A DNA stretch of 64,000 nucleotides, from NCBI GenBank assembly GCA_021234155.1, contig JAJEKV010000057.1, positions 3,689,821 through 3,753,820 of the forward strand. Direction: 5' to 3'. The stretch's first letter is position 1, and every line of letters begins with the position of its first letter. The DNA comes from Isoetes taiwanensis (Eukaryota > Streptophyta > Lycopodiopsida > Isoetales > Isoetaceae). The notes under the pieces were generated by a model, which made no database searches, was not told the origin of the DNA, and saw only the letters and a list, made by a program, of their open reading frames with translations. This document shows, in pieces, positions 11,601 to 22,372 of the stretch. A program made the translations under genes and the position numbers.

Positions 11601-12079
11601 GGTCCATTCGCGCGAAAGGGGCCTGTGTTCGCGACGCAGAGGCCTTCGGCACGACTCGACCGGAGTGGCTTGATTTTGCTAAAAATTGAACATTTCTAAA
11701 GGTTATAAAGCACTAAAATGACATGCAAAAGTGCAGCAAAATGACATGCTAAGCAGTAACTTATTTTATGCTAAAATGACATGCAAAAGTGCAAATTTTT
11801 GTGATTCGGGTCCATTCGCGCGAAAGGGGCCTGCGTTCGCGACGCAGAGGCCTTTGGCGCGAATCGACCGGAGTGGGCCAATTTTGACTTGCTTTCTTAT
11901 GTTTTTAACTAAAATTAAGTGCTACATTGCATTTCTAGACAAATTTTAAGCATTCTAACATCTTTTAGTACAAAAATTGGGTCAATTATGCCCGAAATCT
12001 GGTGACTCGGGTCTATTCGCGCGAAAGGGGCCTGCGTTCGCGATGCAGAGGCCTTTGGCACGAATCGACCCGAGTGGGT
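11601..12079. repeat. Three spaced ~70-bp GC-rich repeats (period ~200 bp)
   Basis: Copies at 11601-11668, 11809-11878 and 12009-12079 share a core starting GGTCCATTCGCGCGAAAGGG and ending CGACCGGAGTGG, in otherwise AT-rich DNA. Each holds the palindrome TTCGCGCGAA and a small stem CTGCG...CGCAG. The spacers also share CTAAAATGACATGCAAAAGT motifs, so this is a degenerate tandem array of about 200-bp units. It lies 3' of the H3-like ORF. Confidence 0.8.
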
Positions 12080-12260
12080 TGCCATTTTTCAACCTTCTAA
12101 GGGGAAATCTTACATAAATTTTACAATTAGGAGCATTCTAACTATAATGGGAAGGAATTCTACAACAATTTTAATTTATATAAGAACATTATTTTATACA
12201 TGCAAGAAATTAATTTATACAAAAAGTACTTTTATATATGTTCGAATTGAGTTACACCTT

Positions 12261-13379
12261 CTAGGGCTTCTCTTTGCGGATCCTTCTCGCCAGGTGGAGG
12301 TCCTTGGGCATCACTGTCATCCAGTTGGCGTGGATTGCGCATAGATTGCCCTTTTCGAAGAGTTGGACAAGCTCCGCTTCCGCTGCCTCCTGCAGAGCTC
12401 GGACCGTTAGGGGTGTAACCCTGTAGTTGATCCGAAAGTCCTGCATTATTTCCCGGAGGAGCCGTTCGAATGGCACCTTCCGGATCTCCCTAAACACACG
12501 GGCGTGCTTTGAGTTTGGCCCGTGGTGGACTTTCTTGGGCGGCTCCGACCGTGGCGGTGGCGGCGGCTTCGGCTGGTTCTTGGGCCTCCCTCCTTTAACG
12601 TACTTTTGTACATTCTGCTTGCAATACCAGTCATTGTACCTCTTCCATCTGCGGAGGTACTCCTGGTATGCCTTCTTGCGCCACTAGAATTCACGATCCT
12701 GCCTGAGCATGAATTCCCGCTCGCCCATCTTCTGCTTCTTTATTACCTTAGGTAGCTTGGCCCACTTAGGGTAAGGTGGGCGGGCGTCGAGGTTTGAAGA
12801 TTCCTCGGCGTCTTGCTCGGGCTCTTCCTCCTCCTGCCGGGCTTCTTCGATGTCCTCTTCCTCCTCCTCCTCGTCGGTAGCTTTCCGACGAGGTTCTTGG
12901 ATATGGACCGTGCCCCTGGCCGGTCGTGGTCCCTTTTGGACCGCTTCTCTCTCCTTTATGCCTCCTCCCTCTCCCTCTTCTTCCTCTGGGCTCTGTCTTT
13001 TGGCCATTCGGCCACTTTCTCCTTGCCCTTCCTCTTCCTGGAGGTGCCTACTTCCTCCTCCTCCTGCTGCTGCTGTTGCTCTTCTTGCTCGTCCTGTTGC
13101 TGCTCTTGCTCCTGCTCATCCCCCTGCTGCTGCTCCTCCTGCTCCGACGGCCAGCTGAGGGTGACAGTCTCGTCCGTCCATTAGGGCTCCGTCGAGGAAC
13201 TCTGCTCCCTCTCTTGGGAGGCGTGGAAGGTGTCGTCTATTGAACTCGACGACTCCTCCTTTCCCCTGGGCTTGAGATGCTCGAGGATCTTCTTCCTTCC
13301 CACCACCTGCTGCTGCTTCCGCCATAGAAGGTGTACGCCTGGGGCTATACTTCCTGGCTGTGCATTTGGTGCGTGCCAT
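12261..13379 (-). pseudogene. Histone-H3-like ORF inside the LTR element, broken
   Basis: ATG at 13379 gives MARTKCTARK, a near-copy of the histone H3 N-terminal tail, followed by a long Glu/Gln/Arg-rich insert. The last ~75 codons (about 12485-12261) are an H3 histone fold: [16 protein letters not shown] (helix 1), [19 protein letters not shown] (helix 2), [17 protein letters not shown] (helix 3). By eye, roughly 47 of 74 residues match canonical H3 without gaps. Loop 1 has the length of ordinary H3, not the longer CENH3 loop. A stretch [16 protein letters not shown] precedes the fold. The tail and the fold share a reading frame, but the middle needs two frame changes, and TAG at 12684-12686 plus a stop near 13116 interrupt it. 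The position is where gag is expected. H3 packs DNA in nucleosomes; a role here is unknown. Confidence 0.75.
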
Positions 13380-13923
13380 ATCTTACGATTAAGAAAACTG
13401 ATTAGGTTAAGCTGAAGATCAAAGGAGAGAGGTTTAGGGAAAGATAGGGAGAAATGGGTGGCAAAATGGTATTTAAAACGGAAAGATGCTCTAGGAAATA
13501 TTCTCCTACTATTAATAGCCCTATTAATTAGCCTCCCTTATTAATTACTCCACTATACATATTAATGTATGGTTACTGCTACTTTGAAATTCGAATTTTC
13601 CTAATGGTTTGAAGTGCCAATTATGGATTTGCGCCATTTTTCACCTGGGTCTCGGATTGGGATGATTCTTCGACCATTTTGGGTGAACTTTGATGCTGAT
13701 GAATAGTTTTCACTCCAATTTTACTAGAATATTAATTTGATTCATTCTTTTTCCCACGTCTAACAATTTAGCCTAACTTTACGAACCCGCTACCTAGGAG
13801 AAAAAAATTTTCCCCTTATTTTTGAGGTTCAATGGTGGAATTTTCATCCCACAGCCTATTAGGCCTGTTAGACTACTTAACTAGGGATATGGTCAGTGCT
13901 AGTTCTTGGTCAACCAAGAACAT

Positions 13924-13936
13924 GGCTCTGATACCA
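13924..13936 (-). other. Primer-binding site for initiator tRNA-Met
   Basis: The minus strand reads TGGTATCAGAGCC one base inside the LTR end, the standard plant retrotransposon primer site complementary to the 3' end of initiator tRNA-Met. It fixes the element orientation as minus. Confidence 0.85.
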
Positions 13937-13937
13937 T

Positions 13938-15529
13938 TGTGATGCTCCCTACAAAATATACGGCGCCCGGCCGTACACTCTGTAGGAAATCCCCCATCCG
14001 ATCCTCCGACCGCACGGGCCCTCCATCTATCCCGCACCCCAGGGTATCCCTAGTGCGGAAGGGGACACGAAGGTGTCTTGCGCGCCCTTCCCCTATGGGC
14101 TCCTATAACAGCGGAAGCATAAACATCGTCAGAACTAACAATAACAATACATCATACTACCTCAAAGGGTAGCCCATCCCCATATCCATAGATACAATAG
14201 AGATAAGCACGTGCCGTAAAACATGAGAGCTCCTACCCAAGGCTCAGACTCATGGGGAGGTAGACTGACGGCTAGTGCACAAGATAGAGCAGACCGAGTC
14301 ATAACAATGGCGGGGCTGGCTCGAGATAATGGCTGTCCGCCCCTCCTGTGTATACTTTGCAGATGGGCTAGATTGAGCTCTGGTATGACTCTAGCCTTCC
14401 GGATACATAATTTCATGGTATCACCCATCGAGACTACTCCAGGTTGCATCTCCCCAGTCCGTCGAGGCAGGAAGGGTTCCATCTCCCCTTCTCGGGGTCT
14501 AGAGGTTCTACGGGCAGCTAGAGAATCGTGGCGACACATCCCCAAAACAAGAGGCAGGTCGTCACCTGCAGCTCTTGAGAGGCAGGGCGACACCATTGCC
14601 CCAGGAGGTGTCGGACCCATGCCCGGCCCACTCGAAGTGACCGGCCATAAGCCTATCCCGCTATGGGGTCCCCAGTAGCCGCGCTCAGCAGGGACCCTCC
14701 CTCCGTCTCGCTTCTAGCCCTGTTATGTAGTGCTGAGTCATATCATAGCCCCCGTAGCTCGGTGGATTCCTATGCACAGGCCGCATATAATAGGAACTAA
14801 AGGGTCTAACTAGGAGCATCACTAAGTAATGGCTACTAGGTCTCTACCCCCCTTCCCAACACAAGAGGAGCAAATATGATCAACCAACATCACATATCCA
14901 TCTAACATGATACTAATGAGAATAACATCTAAACCTAATCATACATATCTAACTTACAGTTAGGGTTCATTGATTAGGGTTCAAGATCTAAACTAAGGGT
15001 TCTAGGAAGGCTTTAATATCTCATCTGGAGTCCTAACTTCTAGATGATCTACAAAGAACTCTAATCTAAATACCTGCTCTTGAGGAACTCCCTCCTACTC
15101 CCGGCGTCTCCATGATCTTCAAGGTGGTCGAAGTAGTCCTCGCTCCAAGGTCATGCACACACTCTGGGGGCTGCTGTGCTAGGCTATGCCACAGCAAACG
15201 ACTCTCGAAACGGAGTTTCGAGCGCGAAGAAGGTTCCCAGAGTGTTGGAGCCAAGAAAGAGGCCTAGGGTTAGGGTTTAGGACTATATAGGTTAGGGTTT
15301 ACATGTTATGCCATGTGGCTCCAATGGGGTATGGTCGTGTGGCGGTTGCCCAAAGGATAAGGCCGCATGGAAATTGGCCATATCCTAGGGGTATCTAAGT
15401 TATATGAATAACTTAGACATGCACCCAATGCCACTAATTAAGGATATACAAGGCTATGAAGGTAGACTTGTATAGTGATGGACCCAAAAATATACGTATT
15501 TATGGCATATATTTCCCTGGAACGTCACA
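13938..15529 (-). repeat. 1.6-kb LTR of the H3-bearing element
   Basis: The minus strand begins TGTGACGTTCC and ends GGAGCATCACA, giving TG...CA ends with a short terminal inversion, directly next to the primer-binding site. A TATA-like CCTATATAGTCC lies about 250 bp in (near 15285). Only one copy is seen in the window. Small ORFs inside (14162-14678 on both strands) look like chance. Confidence 0.7.
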
Positions 15530-16378
15530 AATATTCCTGTGTTATTCGTTTCCCTGTTCTGTTGTCATTTCCGTGTTCTAAAAATTAAGGACCTGTTGTG
15601 TTTTCTGTGGTCGTGTTTTATAACTATGGCATTAACGCCTCCTCACGCACAACACGTGCCCTCCAAATGCCTTTGCCAATATCACACAAAATCCCATCCT
15701 AGCCATCAATCCAATATATTCCATAATAGATTATCTAAAATTAAAATCAAGGCCCTTATAAAACGTCACTCCCGCTAGCAAGAGTTGCCCCAGGCAACCC
15801 AAAAATTAAAATTGCCAGCGGACGGGAAATAATTTAAATTAATGGAGGAGATTAATCCAGCTCGTCGATCCAAAAAAAATGATCTGATTGGCGGGATTTA
15901 GACTGCGAAATGAAGAACTTGTTCGAGGCAAAATAGGGCGAAGGTCTGTGCAAGCTCAATCGTAGCCAAGCTATGGCGGAGGTATGTGCAAGCCCAATCA
16001 TAGCCGAACTATGGAATCCAGCTACGGCTTTCTAAAGCATTTGCCTTTGCTGCATGCGGAAGCTTAGAATCGAACTGGGTAATAGGTACAATATTCAGAT
16101 TATATTATGTTCTTGTAGAACTGATCACATTCGTATTTTTGCTTCTTACTCTCTTCAATCAGCTTGCAGATCCTTTGATCTATCCAAGAAAACTAGCCAA
16201 AATTTTAAACTAATATTTCCAATACTTTACGAGAGAAGAAATGGCGGTCTAGCTATCATCTCAAAGCTCGGTTCGGAAATGGGCATTGCTAAATTGCATA
16301 TTGAGATAGCACTCTACTCCAACATTCATTTTGCTTCTGTTTTGTGCATTCCTTTACAATCTTATTCATATTTTTGAT
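15530..16378. other. Intergenic, no gene recognised
   Basis: The sequence has mixed composition with short chance ORFs only. A weak repeat (CAAGC..AATC.TAGCC.A.CTATGG) occurs twice near 15950-16015. No transposon ends are recognised. Confidence 0.4.
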
Positions 16379-16460
16379 ATGCAAGTTGTGAAGATGGTGG
16401 TCGAAATGCCGACTCCAAAATACGAAAAGAATGTCCAGAAAGCTTTGGAGAGCATGAGAG
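16379..16460 (+). CDS. Possible first exon of a heavy-metal-associated (HMA) domain protein
   Basis: The ATG at 16379 gives MQVVKMVVEMPTPKYEKNVQ then KALESMRG, ending at AG|GTATGTA in phase 1. Plant isoprenylated HMA proteins often start with such a beta-strand/helix segment and carry an intron at this point. The metal-binding CxxC is absent, as in several family members. I cannot find a second exon downstream, where a LINE end has inserted, so this is probably a remnant. Confidence 0.3.
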
Positions 16461-16513
16461 GTATGTATATCGGCCACATAGTAATCTTTTTTTAAGGCAA
16501 AATAATCTTTTGT

Positions 16514-16830
16514 AGAATAGAATAGAATAGAATATGATTTTATCGTCCACGGAGACTTTTCGGGGGAAAAACCTTAGTAGCAATAAGGATGCTGACATAT
16601 TGCACAGTTATATACATAATCACAAGTACAGCTGAGGTTAATGTCGGACAGGGGGGCATAACTGAGTCCGCGTATCCATTACCTCCCAGAGGTACGATCC
16701 CAACAAGCCTACAGAGGCCGTGCTCAGTAGCTCATGCAAGGCCTGATGGGGCACAACTAACCGAGCATACCGAGCCCGGATATGCTCGTACGCCGGACAG
16801 GCCTGAAGGGCGTGACAAGGAATGCTTTAG
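16514..16830 (-). mobile_element. 3' end fragment of an RTE-like LINE or related SINE
   Basis: On the minus strand the sequence ends GTCTCCGTGGACGATAAAA followed by a (TTCTA)n tail at 16535-16514. The same terminus occurs at 38605-38650 and at 53010-53030. Microsatellite tails instead of poly(A) are typical of RTE-type LINEs. The 5' limit near 16830 is uncertain. Confidence 0.55.
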
Positions 16831-18023
16831 AAGGCTGCATTTCACTTATGTCCTCCTCTCCTTTAGCTTCTGTATTGATCGTTTTCCCCTTCCATTCGAA
16901 TCAGATTCGAGAGGGAAAGAACAAAAGGGCCTTTTCTATTATGTTTTAGTTTTAAGGAAGGAACAAATGGGCATTCAGTTTTAGGGAAAGAATGTGTTCT
17001 ATTCTAGCGTCTTTGTTAATGATGATTTTTTTTCATTTGTTGCAGTAGGCAATTTGCTTCATATAAGAATCCCTGTTTAGTTGCTTTGGCCCGTAAACAA
17101 GTGAAGTACATGATTCACGCCCATTGCCTTATTTTGTTGATACAAGGTAAACGATGCCTCAAATATTTTATCCCTTCTATTTAAACTGATACGGATCTGG
17201 TCTGATTACAGAAGATACAAAGAAAGAGTTTGTTGTTTTAAGTTTTGGTAGATACTTTTAATGTTTTGCTTTATTTTTTTGACCTGAATCCATTGCAAAG
17301 TACTGCAGATCTGTGTTGCTTTATTTTTACCTGAATCCATTGCAGAATTTTACCTTAGCAACTGCAGATCTTGTTCAACCTCTTCAAATGGTTTTAAATG
17401 GACGTGAAGTGCTGATATTTTATGCCACTAACATTTTAGCTCACACATTTGATCAGAACATAGAAGACTACAACAATAATGAAAACAAAAAAGACTCCTG
17501 AAGACTCTATGATTGATGCCTTATTTTTTAAGTTTAAGCATTTTATGTAATGCCTAATGGACCCAAAAGGCAATCAAGATATTCAATTACATTTTAGGAA
17601 TAGGAGAAATTTAATCAGGATTTAAAAATAGCTCGAACCAGGATGAGCTATTCTTTAAGTTTTCTATACTTGTTGTTTTTGTCTTAATTCAACACATTGT
17701 TTCTTTAAAACTACAATGGGAAAACATGTCTTATTGTATGAAAAACGTGTGATTGCACTATAACTAATGAAAATAACACATGGACAATTGAAGGAAAACT
17801 ATGCCCAAAAAAGCATGCGTTATTTTTGGGTAAATACCACACCTAAAAATTATGCATTGTTTTTGCTTTTGAGCAAAAAATTACATATGTGTTTTACGCA
17901 TTGTTTTTGTCTAAAAACCATGGTAAAAATCAAACATAAAATTACGATTTATTTTTTTCTAAAAGCCATGCCAAAAAGTACGCGTTGTTTCTAGCATTTT
18001 CGGAATAATACTATGGGTGTTCT
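16831..18023. repeat. AT-rich region with a degenerate ~42-bp repeat at 17810-18000
   Basis: No gene is recognised. From 17810 to 18000 the motif ACGCATTGTTTTTG recurs about five times, 35-50 bp apart, with A-rich spacers containing CATG. A duplicated CTTTATTTTT.ACCTGAATCCATTGCA sits at 17270-17345. The origin of both is unknown. Confidence 0.4.
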
Positions 18024-19300
18024 TTAAGTGTTATTTTTTGGCAAAAAAGACAGCAGAAAACTACACATAGAGCCAAATTTGGGGTTATAGTGATTCCTCA
18101 CCATCTCAAAAGCAGGATATCTTAGAAAAGTATGGCTTTTATCTTCAATAACTTGGGCAGCATGCACATAATCTCGCTTCTCGCGGCAATTGCGGCCGCT
18201 CCCATTTATCTGTCTCAATCTGTAGCTTGTGGGACCTGATGCAATAGAAACAAGCTTTTCCTATACAAGGATGCAAGCAAATAAACTTGTGGTCCTGGTG
18301 CCAAAGTGGGATTTATTTGTGCATGATAATGACCAGTTTTAACTTGGGCCAAGGCAACTGCATGCCACCTTTCTTTTGAAAAGAACGACCATCGAGATAT
18401 TGTTGCAAAAGCTCGGGATTAGAACCAACGCAATATGGAGTGTCCTTATTGCATAGACCGGCGGGCAAACTATGTATTACAATGCTCTTTTCAACATTGT
18501 TTCAAACTTGAGAAGGTTCAGTCATGGCAAGCACGAGAAGAGAGTACCTATCATCATCCATATGATGCACCTTCTAATATAGTGGAGATGTCACTTCATG
18601 GCAGAATATTGAAGAGGCCAAAATCATTTCCTGCAAAAGAATAGCATAAAGCACCATAGTTTTGACTCCTAGGTTGTACATAAAACAGGACTTCTATACC
18701 CGTTCCAAGTTCTCCCAAGAGCTAGCACTAATGGTAGGCTCCAACACACTTCAGAACCATACTTTAAAACATGTTCTACCAAAACCCAAAACAAGTGGGC
18801 TTTCCATGACCAATCATGAATCTTTGCGCGAAAATATTTGTTTTGCATTGCATGGACTACTCTGCAGCCAACGATCACACGCTTGGTAGTACACTATTCC
18901 CAAAGTATATTCGTACAAAATTCTACACCAAGATACCTGTAGCTATCTACAACTTCAACTTCGTGATCTCATAGTGCAAAGTTAGAACAATATACTGAGA
19001 CTATTGAACTACCAAGAGCTTGATCTTTTGGAGATTAATGCGCAGGCCTGTGTTCTCACAAAAATTGTGCAGAGCATGTAAATGTTGGTGCATATTAGCA
19101 ACAATATGTTCCATAAGCGAAACATCATCAGCGTACATAAGTTGCCTGATGATATAGTGTGCCAAATGTGGGCCTCACTATGATGATCAAGCCATTCTTC
19201 CAATTTTGGATAATGTTGGAAACTTAGCAAAGACCCTTTCATAGAGCCGATAAACCTTCCAACATTTGTCTGCAAACTCGTCTCCTCGTGGAAGCTTTTT
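18024..19300 (-). mobile_element. RTE-like LINE fragment, pseudogenised
   Basis: Minus-strand frames from 19300 downward show reverse transcriptase pieces. These are KLEEWLDHH, then YADDVSLMEHIV at about 19137-19102, then LRINLQKIKLL. An RT thumb-like SYRYLGVEF follows near 18930. The C-terminal zinc-finger-like VIEDKSHTFL.YPAFEMV lies near 18150. The pieces lie in different frames with stops. The tail motif matches the LINE at 51740-53058 (IEDESHTF.LPGIHP), so both belong to one group. The 5' part is missing. Confidence 0.7.
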
Positions 19301-19512
19301 TGCCTCCTTAAGAAGTTTTTAGTGTTCTAACATGTCAATAGACTAGAAATTGTGTAATGAGACGTACATGTAATTGCAGTTCCACAAGCCTGACACCCAA
19401 AGCTGGACAAATGTAACCCTTAAACTACAAGGTATGTTGTATTTTAGATTTAGAATGCATATAAGAGAAGAGTTTCATGATGTAGATCAAGGAAGAAGAA
19501 TTGTGAGTTGAA

Positions 19513-19752
19513 GATAGATAAATAGATAGATAGATAGATAGTAGTTTTAACGTCACGCCACTAGGCAGCATCCAACTGGACATGTGACCACACACCACAC
19601 TTCATTGCTTGGTTGGGCCCTACCCCCAACCACCTTACATTGCGTCTGTTGGGATTTGACCCCCAACAGTACCGAGTGCGATTCTGGGCGGTCTCGAACT
19701 CGAGACCACATTGCTAAGGAACTAGTGTGTTACCACTAGACCAAACGCCCAG
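19513..19752 (-). mobile_element. tRNA-derived SINE
   Basis: The minus strand starts CTGGGCGTTTGGTCTAGTGG. Box A TGGTCTAGTGG is at 19743-19733 and box B GAGTTCGAGACC at 19701-19690, with tRNA-like spacing. The body ends GTGACGTTAAAACTA followed by a (CTAT)n tail at about 19541-19513. The internal boxes indicate RNA polymerase III transcription. The 3' end resembles the RTE-like LINE ends in this window. Confidence 0.8.
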
Positions 19753-20996
19753 ACGAAAATAATATCAAATATAAGATCGATGGTTAGAAAATTATTGAAG
19801 AATGAATGTTTGAATATTTTTTTTGGTGGATCTTAAAAACTTTTTGTCATCCAAAAAGCCAAAAATCTTAGGCATGTGATCATATCAAAAAGGACAAAAA
19901 GAAAAGAAAAACTTTTCAGCGCTAAAGAAAAGACTAAAAATAGTAGTTGTTAGATCGTTAGAATCCAGAATTACCCCAATCTTCTAAAATTAACCCTCTC
20001 CCTAACAAATTTCCCCTTACCAAAGGGGAATCCAAAAAAGTGAAATGAAGGCATGTGCAGCAAAATTAAATTTTGAAATATTTATTTCCTCATGGTCAAT
20101 ATAAATGAGACCACCAACTACTGGCTCTCATGACAGGAGGTAGTGTTTGAGAAAAATCAATGTTCTCTTTTCTTATTTTATGAAATTTGACCATAAAATG
20201 AAGGTCTTTAATATCATTAAAAGTCATGCCAACTCCACTTGCTTTTTGAACATATTTATAAGACCTAGTGACACCATGCACAATCAGTGGCAACTTCCTT
20301 TATGATTCAACCTCAAGTTTGGCATGTAATAACAAGGGCTCTACCTATTGCATGACTTTGCATTCAATTAAGCTAATACAATATTTTATTGTATAAAACA
20401 ATTGAGAAGACTCATACCAAGGAACATTAACCATACTTCACAAGATACTCTACAGAACAAATCTTCTAATTCCTTCTTGTATTTCTTCATGGTTTGCAAT
20501 CTACCAAGTTGCTCCCTTGGACACAACTTCGAACAAACTAAATATGGCCCAGACTTAACAAGAAAAGATGTTTAGCATTCTAATGCCGAGGACCTTAAAA
20601 CTGCAAAAGGAAGTACACTTTACACTTACACCTCCGATTGGGCTAATATGGTTGAATGGCATGTTGATGAACATTGAAGAAGTTGCATGTGAAGTACTTA
20701 ATAGGAAATAAAGAGGGAACATGTATATAGATAGATAAATGGTATTCTAAAAGCAAGTAGGCACACTTCACATTTGGTAAGGAGCAAGTTGTTTTGCGTT
20801 CAAACAGCCAGGTGAACTAGTAGTTTCATCGCGAAACAACATAGCTCTGGCTATTTCTTTACATCAAAAGGCTAGCGATGGCAACATTTTAGCCCGCCAA
20901 ATTTTTTAGGTGACCACTGGCCAAGCGCAGACCAACACAAACATGACATTTATGTTTGGGCTGAAAAAGGTAGGATGTCGCCATCCAATACAAACA
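19753..20996. other. AT-rich intergenic DNA, no gene recognised
   Basis: Only short ORFs are present. A minus-strand frame at 20293-20096 is open but matches no family I know. No repeat structure was seen. Confidence 0.4.
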
Positions 20997-21386
20997 TGAC
21001 GTTATGTGGAACGGGAAGGGGGCCCGGGGGATTCAGTAATGTTTGTAGTACGGGACATCTGCATGCAAGAAAGGGGGTTTTTTTTAACCATTTCAGTTTG
21101 TATACTTACCATTAAGGGGGTTTTTTTGCCACTATTTGGGGTAAAATATCTACTTTAGGGGTTAAATCAGCTTTCAAAGATCAGTATACTAGGGATGTTT
21201 TTTACTACCCTTCGAACGCAGATGTCCATACCCCTTTATTACTAAGTGCATCCCCCGGGGAAGGGGGAGGGCATTCTTGCCAGGGGCTGACCTGCCAGAA
21301 TCCAGGAGCGCCGTTGAGGCGCGACCGGATTCTGCAGGTTAGGGGGCTGGCAAGAATGCCGGACCCCTTCCCGCTCCACAACGTCA
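20997..21386. repeat. Nested fold-back (MITE-like) elements
   Basis: Outer inverted repeats are TGACGTTATGTGGAACGGGA (20997-21022) and its near-complement at 21363-21386. Inside are two consecutive hairpins. The first has arms 21023-21062 and 21218-21259 (CCCGGGGGATTCAGTAATG, CAGATGTCC). The second has arms 21270-21303 and 21327-21360 (GGCATTCTTGCCAG, AGAATCC). There is no coding capacity. Confidence 0.75.
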
Positions 21387-22317
21387 AGGCAAGCCGACTG
21401 GATTCTCCCAGTTTTCTGCATGCCAGTTTTCATTCTGGATAAGAATGATTCTTGAATCCGTAGGAATCAATACCCACTTACCTTGACGTTTATGTTTGTG
21501 CCTCGCCTTTGTAGGAATCGAAAATGGCATTCCAGGTGGAATCGCCATGTCTATGTATGCATTTCTTGTGCTGCAGGTCGCATTTTGGGCTGCTCATGCA
21601 GATACACGAATTCTTGAATTTGTATGTGACATGAATAACATCTGTTTGCAGGCTTGTTTTTGCATTCCTTTTCTCTTAGGAATCTGCGTTGTTCAGGTTG
21701 ATTGCCGCTTTAGTGAGATGGGCTGCTTTTCTAAAAATTACGATGCGCTACGCCATTAGTAATCCGTGGACGAACCTTATGCCAGAAGCTGACATGGCAT
21801 CCCTTTCTAGTTTACTCTCTTGGGTTGAATTCAACACAAAAAACCATCATAACGAGGAATAAGAAAGAACCTTTCTTTCTGATATATAGGATGGTCTTCA
21901 TCAAGATTTCGTTAACTAGATCTTAAATGCAACAGAGAAAAATATTACTCCTACTTAGTGCTACACTTGCACCATTAGGCCACTGTCACCTGGCTAAAGA
22001 TCATATAATATTTTTTACTTCATTTTTAGATTACGGGGCATTGGTTGATGAACAAGTATACCTCAAACCTGAAGATTTTCTCCTAAGATTTTCTCCTGGC
22101 AAATTGCCTAACTCGTTAGGCACCTTGCTACTATGCTAACATTAACTATCTTTCCTTAGCTAAAATTCTGGTTATTTCATTCAGGGTTTTAGATAGTTTG
22201 CCGAGCTCTTAAAAGATTTTCTTCTTGCAGATTTCAAGTATTCCTTTGTAAAAGAGGCATCTCAAGCCATTGAAAATAAGCAGTATGACTACATTGTGTG
22301 GGAGGTGGAGGCGTGCC
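21387..22317. other. Intergenic, no gene recognised
   Basis: Short chance ORFs only. Homology with the 3' flank of the second UGT copy begins at about 22318. Confidence 0.4.
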
Positions 22318-22372
22318 ATTGGCTTATTATTGGCATTGCATAAGTGGTAAAATGAACCAAGCTCACTGTAAG

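Larger units (their letters stand above)
11460..15529 (-). mobile_element. LTR retroelement remnant carrying a histone-H3-like ORF
   Basis: Minus-strand order is: LTR (15529-13938), primer-binding site (13936-13924), a leader of about 545 bp, an H3-like ORF (13379-12261), then a repeat-bearing 3' region to about 11460. No reverse transcriptase, integrase or protease is visible and no second LTR was found, so the copy is non-autonomous or 3'-truncated. The lower boundary is a guess placed at the A/T-rich stretch beside the coiled-coil gene. Confidence 0.6.

Noticed and set aside
12813-13243. Long Leu/Ser/Pro-rich plus-strand ORFs
   Set aside because: They are the complement of the Glu/Gln-rich low-complexity part of the minus-strand H3-like ORF.
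14162-14678. Overlapping ORFs of about 150 codons on both strands
   Set aside because: They lie inside the 1.6-kb LTR, mirror each other, and show no domain.
19680-19752. Functional tRNA gene
   Set aside because: Box A and box B are present, but the cloverleaf is not complete and the sequence continues into a SINE body with a microsatellite tail.
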